Positions 59,041 through 64,000 of a stretch of DNA of 64,000 nucleotides are shown piece after piece. A model generated the notes under the pieces. It did no database searches, had not been told where the DNA came from, and saw only the letters and a list, made by a program, of their open reading frames with translations. The DNA comes from Marasmitruncus massiliensis (lineage in GTDB: Bacteria > Bacillota > Clostridia > Oscillospirales > Ruminococcaceae): positions 1,340,895 to 1,404,894 of the forward strand of contig NZ_FYDE01000005.1 in the NCBI RefSeq assembly GCF_900186535.1, written 5' to 3'. Position 1 is the first letter of the stretch. Each line of letters opens with the position of its first letter. The position numbers and the translations under genes were made by a program.

Positions 59041-60036
59041 ATGAACCCGGAACAGATTTATTACGAACCGAAAACGCTGGATTATGAGCTCGGCAGAAAG
59101 CTGCGGGAAAAATTCGGCGATGCCGTCTGGATTCCGATTGAAAATCACAACAATATTGAAGAATTGCGCAGCAATCCCAACAGGGAATTTGGCAGAATGA
59201 AACGCCTGCTGATTATCGGAATTCGGAAAACCCATAAATATGTGGAAAACCACAAGGTATCGGATTTTCTGGTGCCGTATACTTCTTCGGGCTGCAGCGC
59301 CGCGTGCCTTTACTGCTATTTAGTCTGCAATTATAATAAGTGCTCTTATCTGCGGCTGTTTGTCAACCGGGAGCAGATGCTTGATAAGCTCTTAAAAACC
59401 TCCGCCGCTTCACAGCAGGAATTGACCTTTGAGATAGGGAGCAACAGCGATCTGGTGCTGGAAAATACCATCACGGATAATCTGGTTTGGACAATCGAAC
59501 GCTTTGGGAAAATGGAAAAGGGGTTCATTACCTTCCCGACTAAATTTGATCTGGTGGACCCGCTGCTGCATCTGGAACACAAGGGCAGGACAATCTTCCG
59601 GATGAGCGTGAATCCGCAGGAGATTATCCAAAAAGCGGAGTTCGGAACCTCCCCGCTGAAAAGCCGGATTCAGGCACTGAACAGGATGTGCGATGCGGGC
59701 TACCGAATCGGGCTGCTGATTGCGCCGGTCATCCTGATGGAAAACTGGCCTGCGCTTTATGCGCAGCTGATCGGTCAGCTTGCAGACGAGCTTTCTTCCA
59801 AGGCAAAAAAGGGGCTGCTGATAGAAGTTATTTTTATGACATACAGCTATGTCCACCGTGCAATCAATAACGAAGCGTTTCCCAATGCGGTGGAGCTCTA
59901 CGACCCGTCGATCATGACCGGAAGAGGGCGCGGGAGGTATTGCTACCGGGACGAACAGCGCGCGCAGGCCGAAGAGTTTTTGCTTTTGCAAATCCAGCAA
60001 AAACTGGGTGAAAGCTCGGTTTTATACGTGGTATAA
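59041..60036 (+). CDS. splB: Spore photoproduct lyase
   Basis: A 331-residue radical SAM enzyme that reverses the thymine dimer (spore photoproduct) formed in spores under UV. The Fe-S motif is Cys85-x3-Cys89-x2-Cys92 in SSGCSAACLYCYL. LTFEIGSNSDLVLENTIT, EKGFITFPTKFDLVDPLL and RMSVNPQEIIQKAEFGTSPL follow the known family order. The region that in Bacillus holds the hydrogen-donor Cys141 reads EIGSNSDLV, without Cys; Cys96 and Cys101 near the cluster are candidates for that role. GAAGGTGAT precedes the ATG. Confidence 0.93.
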   Translation: MNPEQIYYEPKTLDYELGRKLREKFGDAVWIPIENHNNIEELRSNPNREFGRMKRLLIIGIRKTHKYVENHKVSDFLVPYTSSGCSAACLYCYLVCNYNKCSYLRLFVNREQMLDKLLKTSAASQQELTFEIGSNSDLVLENTITDNLVWTIERFGKMEKGFITFPTKFDLVDPLLHLEHKGRTIFRMSVNPQEIIQKAEFGTSPLKSRIQALNRMCDAGYRIGLLIAPVILMENWPALYAQLIGQLADELSSKAKKGLLIEVIFMTYSYVHRAINNEAFPNAVELYDPSIMTGRGRGRYCYRDEQRAQAEEFLLLQIQQKLGESSVLYVV

Positions 60037-60080
60037 TAGCCACAAGCGGCTGTCATACATTCGTGGCAGAATGCAGAAAA

Positions 60081-60108
60081 ACAAGGTGCCATGATCATGG
60101 CACCTTGT
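60081..60108. terminator. Terminator between splB and the racemase gene
   Basis: A perfect 28-bp palindrome (60081-60108), preceded by AAAA and followed by TTT, between convergent genes. Confidence 0.8.
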
Positions 60109-60192
60109 TTAAGAGTAAAAGACTATGAAGCCTGTATGTGACCTTCCGGGAAATTCTCGGCTATTCAAGCGGTATATCTGTTTACGGCGGTT

Positions 60193-60882
60193 TTATGCAA
60201 TCGAATACAGAGCGGCGCTTTCAGCGTGGATCAGGGTAGTATCAAAAAGAGGGACATCGGTGTCCTTTTGTCCAACCAGCAACCCAATTTCTGTGCACCC
60301 AAGAATAGCACCCTGGGCGCCCTGGTCGGCCAGACCGTTCATGATAGAGAGAAACTTCTGACGCGATGCTTCCTGAATAACTCCTAAGCATAACTCATTA
60401 TAGATAACAGAGTTAATTAATTCCCGGTCATTTTCATCGGGGACGACGACTGTTATTCCGTTTTGTGTCAACTTTGAGCGGTAGAAATCCTGCTCCATCG
60501 TATATTTCGTACCGAGCAATGCAACCTTGGAGATGTCGTTTGCTTTTAACTGGCGAGCGGTAACCTCGGCAATATGTAAAATAGGAATGGAAACCGCACT
60601 CTGGATCGTGTTTGCGACCTTATGCATGGTGTTGGTACAAATCACAATAAAGTCGGCCCCGGCTTTCTCCAAACGCTGTGCCGCATCCGAAAGAATTTCC
60701 GCGCTTTTTGCCCAGTCACCCTTGGATTGACATTCTTCAATTTCAAAAAAATCAACACTGTATAAAAGGCATTTTGCGGAATGCAGCCCTCCGAGCGTCC
60801 GTTTTATGGTCTGATTAATGATTTGATAATAGGTTACAGTACTTTCCCAGCTCATACCGCCGATGAGGCCAATCGTCTTCAT
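60193..60882 (-). CDS. Aspartate/glutamate racemase family protein
   Basis: A 229-residue YgeA-like racemase: N-terminal IGLIGGMSWESTVTYYQIIN, first catalytic Cys in VICTNTMHKVA, second in ILGCTEIGLLV. It interconverts L- and D-amino acids without cofactor; substrate uncertain. Minus strand, 103 nt after the HD-domain gene, probably its own unit or the end of a short operon. Confidence 0.9.
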   Translation of the reverse strand: MKTIGLIGGMSWESTVTYYQIINQTIKRTLGGLHSAKCLLYSVDFFEIEECQSKGDWAKSAEILSDAAQRLEKAGADFIVICTNTMHKVANTIQSAVSIPILHIAEVTARQLKANDISKVALLGTKYTMEQDFYRSKLTQNGITVVVPDENDRELINSVIYNELCLGVIQEASRQKFLSIMNGLADQGAQGAILGCTEIGLLVGQKDTDVPLFDTTLIHAESAALYSIA

Positions 60883-60985
60883 TGAACGTATCCTTTCTTA
60901 TGATTTTTGCAGTCCTGATCATACATCATTTTTTCTTCAAGTTCTGAACCGTGATAACGCCGTACCACTTCACCCTCCCGGCAAA

Positions 60986-61498
60986 TTATTTGGATTCCGC
61001 GGCGATGCGGCCGCCATAAAGGGTGTTCAACAGCTGTGTTCCCGTGCCGGTGCGGAACAATTTGTCACGGACGCTTTGAATTGCCGGCCCTGAAAGCTGA
61101 GCTTCAAATGCGTTGACAAGAAAATCCGCTTCCACCAGAATCTGATAATCGATTTCCGTGATTGCATCGTAGATATGATGATGAGCGATCAGCCAGCAGA
61201 CCCGCGCTATCAGCGGTTCATGGAATCCCAGGCGTTCCAGCAGCTTTCTGGCTTCCGGCGGCCCTTCCAGCTGCTGATAGGTTCCCTCGGCGCTCTGATA
61301 TTTGATCTCGCTGTTTTTAATCCCGATATCATGCGTCAGCGCGGCAACCTCCAGAATTTTCTGCGTCTCCTGCTCCAGCCCTTCGGCTTCGCCGATCGCT
61401 TTTGCAAACCCGTAAACCTTCAGAAAGTGGTTCACGCGCCGCACATCCCCGGCATAATATTCAATCATGGCGTTTAAAACCTGTCCGATTGCTTCCAT
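60986..61498 (-). CDS. HD-domain phosphohydrolase
   Basis: A 170-residue HD protein: His in VNHFLKVYGFA, the HD pair in AALTHDIGIKNSE, and IAHHHIYDA further on, with a final Asp in VEADFLVNAFE. It probably hydrolyses a phosphate ester or nucleotide. It is 36 nt downstream of the Gfo/Idh gene in the same direction. Confidence 0.85.
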   Translation of the reverse strand: MEAIGQVLNAMIEYYAGDVRRVNHFLKVYGFAKAIGEAEGLEQETQKILEVAALTHDIGIKNSEIKYQSAEGTYQQLEGPPEARKLLERLGFHEPLIARVCWLIAHHHIYDAITEIDYQILVEADFLVNAFEAQLSGPAIQSVRDKLFRTGTGTQLLNTLYGGRIAAESK

Positions 61499-61534
61499 CC
61501 TACACCTCCGAGTTATTAAAAATAGTTCGCCCTA

Positions 61535-62599
61535 TTATCGCACATCCGATGAATCCGTTGCATCGCTATAAGAAAAAAATTGTCTTCCCTGTACAAGATC
61601 AAACAGCCTTGCGGTTTCGAGGGTATCGGAAAGCGGCATCACCGGACTCTCGGGTTTTCCTTCCAGGACACAGGCGGCCGCATGTTCAATTTCAAACTCA
61701 AAACCGGATTGGACAGGATGCAGAAAGGTTTCAGCCGGTTCTGCTTTATAGTCCCGCGGGCCGGGCAGCGGTCCGGTGAACAGTTCCACTTTTTGCGCGC
61801 AGTGAAAATAAGGGGCGATGCGGATGTACCCTCTGTCGCCGTAAATCCATGCTTCGTTGCAGGCATGAAACTGAATGCTGCATTTGATTTCGCCCACCAG
61901 CCCGTCATCATATTGAAGATGCACAAAGGTGGACGCGTCAACGCCGGTGCCTGCGGGAACGCTGAGCGGAAACGCCTGTATGAGTTTTCGCCCTTTCGCA
62001 AGGTACTGTACCAGTGAAAAGGCGTAAACTCCAAGGTCATAAAAAGCGCCGCCGCCCATACCGGGGTCATAAAGCCGCTGGTAATCCCCGGGATCTCTTG
62101 CCGCGCAGAAGCTTGCGCTGATGCAGCGCAGGTTCCCGATATGCCCGTCCGCAGCCCACTGGGCGGCTTTCCGGGTTGCCGGCAGGAAACGGGACCACAT
62201 CGCCTCCATCAGGAAAACACCTTTCGCCTTTGCGGCATAAATCAGTTCGGCGGCTTCCTGCCCGGTAAGCGCGAGGGGCTTTTCACACAGGACATGTTTT
62301 CCGGCGGCGATGGCATCCATACAGCATTGAAAATGCGCGTTGTTGGTGACTGCGACATAGACGAGATCTATCCCGGGGTCGCCGAGAAGCGCGGCATAGC
62401 TCCCGTAGCTTCTGGCGATACCATGGGAAGCGGCAAATTCGGCCGCCCGTTTTTCATCTGTGGAAGCAACCGCGGACAGGACGGAATTGCTTACCAGCCC
62501 TGAACGAAACGTATCCGCAAATTTTTGAGCGATGCGCCCGGCGCCAATCATTCCATATCTGCAAGGACCCGAAGCATCCCTTTGAGTCGCATTGATCAT
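61535..62599 (-). CDS. Gfo/Idh/MocA-family oxidoreductase
   Basis: A 354-residue NAD(P)-dependent sugar dehydrogenase: Rossmann GMIGAGRIAQKFADTF, AGKHVLCEKPLAL with the catalytic Lys, LMEAMWSRFLPA, and DPGMGGGAFYDLGVYA in the substrate domain. ATG at 62599 with AGGAG 7 nt upstream; the frame opens earlier inside the preceding terminator and was not used. Substrate unknown. Confidence 0.9.
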   Translation of the reverse strand: MINATQRDASGPCRYGMIGAGRIAQKFADTFRSGLVSNSVLSAVASTDEKRAAEFAASHGIARSYGSYAALLGDPGIDLVYVAVTNNAHFQCCMDAIAAGKHVLCEKPLALTGQEAAELIYAAKAKGVFLMEAMWSRFLPATRKAAQWAADGHIGNLRCISASFCAARDPGDYQRLYDPGMGGGAFYDLGVYAFSLVQYLAKGRKLIQAFPLSVPAGTGVDASTFVHLQYDDGLVGEIKCSIQFHACNEAWIYGDRGYIRIAPYFHCAQKVELFTGPLPGPRDYKAEPAETFLHPVQSGFEFEIEHAAACVLEGKPESPVMPLSDTLETARLFDLVQGRQFFSYSDATDSSDVR

Positions 62600-62670
62600 C
62601 GCTTTTCTCCTTTTAATGGAAATTACGGAAACATTATAACCTACTTTTCCAAAATAGGGAATGGGTTTAT

Positions 62671-62720
62671 AAAAAACGCAGACAACAGCTACCAAATGGT
62701 AAGTGTTGTCTGCGTTTTTT
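62671..62720. terminator. Terminator of the ABC exporter gene
   Basis: A 16-bp perfect stem (62671-62686 with 62705-62720) with A6 and T6 ends, 18 nt after the exporter stop codon on the minus strand. Confidence 0.88.
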
Positions 62721-62738
62721 TATGTCTGCGTGTCGAGG

Positions 62739-64000
62739 TTAATCGAGTTCGGCGGCTCCGGTATAAAGCTGGTAGTATCTTCCATGTGCCTTGAGCAGAT
62801 CGTCATGGGTCCCACGCTCGATGATTTCACCCTGCTCCATGACCATGATGGCGTTGGAGTTACGCACGGTGGAAAGCCTGTGGGCGATGACAAAGGTGGT
62901 CCGCCCCTGCATCAGGCGGTCGAGCCCGTGCTCAATGTGCCGTTCTGTACGTGTATCCACCGAGCTGGTCGCCTCGTCGAGAATCAGGATCGGTGCGTCC
63001 GCCGCCGCGGCCCTTGCAATATTGAGCAGCTGGCGCTGCCCCTGCGAAAGGTTTGCGCCGTCTCCTTCGATAACCGTATCATACCCCTGCGGCAGACGGC
63101 TGATAAAGGAATGGGCACTGGCAAGCTTTGCCGCCGCTTCCACTTCCTCGTCGGTGGCGTGGGGATTTCCGTAGCGGATATTCTCCCGGACGGTTCCTGT
63201 AAACAGATGGGTATCCTGCAAAACCATGGAAAGCGAGCGGCGCAGGGCATCTTTTTTGATGGTGCGGATATCGATGCCGTCAATGGTGATTTTTCCCTGG
63301 CTGATATCATAGAAGCGGGTCAAAAGATTCGTAATCGTAGTCTTTCCGGCTCCGGTAGAACCTACAAAAGCGATCTTATGCCCCGGTTTCGCATAAAGCG
63401 AAATATGCTTCAGCACCGTTTTATCTTCCGCATACCCGAATGTGACATCTTCAAACCGGACATCGCCTCTTACCGGGATGCGGTCCGACGGTTTGCCGTC
63501 ATGGTCATATGTCTGCCAATAAAATTCCCGTCCTTCTTCTACCAGGTCAGCGGCATTTTCAGGGTCGGGTTCTTCGGCAGGCTCCGCCATCACCTCACAG
63601 ATTCGTTCCGCGCCTGCAATGGCGGTAATGACCGCGTTATACTGGCTGGATGCCTCGTTGATCGGGCGTCCGAACTGCCGGGCAAGCTGCAGGAATACGA
63701 CCAGCGCGCCGACACTGAGGTTTCCGAAAACGGCGAGCAGTCCGCCGATCATGGCGACAAGGGCGTAATTGATCGTGTTGATATTCATCATGATCGGCAT
63801 CATAAGGCCGGAATAGCTCTGCGCAGTGGTCGCGGAGTCACAAAGAGCCTCGTTCAGGCTGTCAAAGGAGGTCAGCGCTTCCTGTTCGCGGCAGAATACC
63901 TTGACGACCTTCTGCCCGGTGATGATTTCCTCAACATATCCGTTCACCTTGCCGAGATTCGCCTGCTGCGCAACAAAATACTTGCTGCTGCGCTTCATGA
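62739..64000 (-). CDS. ABC exporter, C-terminal part, runs off right edge
   Basis: About 420 residues of a fused membrane-ATPase exporter of the MsbA/LmrA type. The part inside the window covers the last membrane helices (about residues 60-115) and a complete ATPase domain: VGSTGAGKTTITNLLTRFY, Q-loop MVLQDTHLFTGTVRENIRYG, NLSQGQRQLLNIARA (Gln replacing the second Gly of LSGGQ) and ILILDEATSSVDTRTE, with the His-loop IAHRLSTV. The N-terminal helices lie outside. Drug, lipid or peptide export is possible; a second half-transporter often lies just upstream. Confidence 0.9.
   Translation of the reverse strand, partial: MKRSSKYFVAQQANLGKVNGYVEEIITGQKVVKVFCREQEALTSFDSLNEALCDSATTAQSYSGLMMPIMMNINTINYALVAMIGGLLAVFGNLSVGALVVFLQLARQFGRPINEASSQYNAVITAIAGAERICEVMAEPAEEPDPENAADLVEEGREFYWQTYDHDGKPSDRIPVRGDVRFEDVTFGYAEDKTVLKHISLYAKPGHKIAFVGSTGAGKTTITNLLTRFYDISQGKITIDGIDIRTIKKDALRRSLSMVLQDTHLFTGTVRENIRYGNPHATDEEVEAAAKLASAHSFISRLPQGYDTVIEGDGANLSQGQRQLLNIARAAAADAPILILDEATSSVDTRTERHIEHGLDRLMQGRTTFVIAHRLSTVRNSNAIMVMEQGEIIERGTHDDLLKAHGRYYQLYTGAAELD

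Noticed and set aside
1-64000. CRISPR arrays, rRNA and tRNA genes, prophage structural genes
   Set aside because: Reading through the spacers I saw no regular repeat-spacer pattern, no tRNA cloverleaf with CCA end, no rRNA signature and no phage head or tail genes.

Overview
The window looks like chromosome of an anaerobic, endospore-forming Clostridia member, probably in the Oscillospiraceae/Ruminococcaceae range. The evidence is a spore photoproduct lyase gene, a PdaB-like sporulation-type deacetylase, strong AGGAGG ribosome binding sites with frequent TTG/GTG starts, sigma-A promoters, a T-box leader and many lipoprotein-dependent ABC importers. I see no rRNA, tRNA or CRISPR array. The genus assignment is inference.

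Left part (1-11.06 kb). A lipoprotein fragment and an ATP-grasp gene are followed by a minus-strand aromatic amino acid block: tyrA, aroB, aroA, aroC. A complete T-box leader with a UGG (Trp) specifier then controls the tryptophan ABC importer trpX-trpY-trpZ. Upstream of tyrA lie an aldo/keto reductase gene and a palindrome-rich spacer, then the 5' two thirds of a polysaccharide deacetylase gene.

Island (11,057 to about 34,537). The deacetylase gene is split: its last third sits 23.5 kb away at 34,538-34,777. The two junctions share the core GAT. Joining the outer flanks across GAT restores an in-frame deacetylase of about 253 residues. Joining the inner flanks gives a 48-bp near-perfect palindrome, the form expected of a large serine recombinase attP site. 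The island carries a large serine recombinase with a small upstream ORF, a YesM/YesN-type two-component system, a BMP-family (nucleoside-type) ABC importer, a flavinylated-type FMN-binding protein, and a complete citrate-lyase cluster (citD, citE, citF, an aconitase-family hydratase, citC, a citX-citG fusion and a PsiE-like membrane gene). Divergent from it is a tripartite tricarboxylate transporter tctC-tctB-tctA, followed by a LysR regulator and an AbrB-type membrane protein. The cargo therefore reads as tricarboxylate uptake and cleavage plus nucleoside-type uptake, with no phage or conjugation genes.

Right part (34.5-64 kb). A secreted serpin is followed by a large plus-strand catabolic locus (36.6-50.5 kb): a Liv-type ABC importer, a stand-alone VOC domain, an IlvD/Edd-family dehydratase, a LacI regulator with candidate TGCAA/TTGCA operators, a sugar epimerase-like TIM barrel, and then an Fe-S flavin oxidoreductase, a zinc dehydrogenase, an SDR and an FAD enzyme. 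Its substrate is unknown, but the enzymes point to a sugar acid or polyol rather than an amino acid. Converging on it is a minus-strand FGGY kinase and class II aldolase pair. An IS110 element with a candidate bridge RNA separates this pair from a divergent ribose-type ABC importer plus D-lyxose isomerase. The window ends with splB (candidate sigma-G promoter), an Asp/Glu racemase, an HD-domain protein, a Gfo/Idh oxidoreductase and a truncated ABC exporter.

A shared trait: every substrate-binding lipoprotein gene that heads a transporter operon here is followed by a stem-loop before the next gene, probably setting binding protein above permease.
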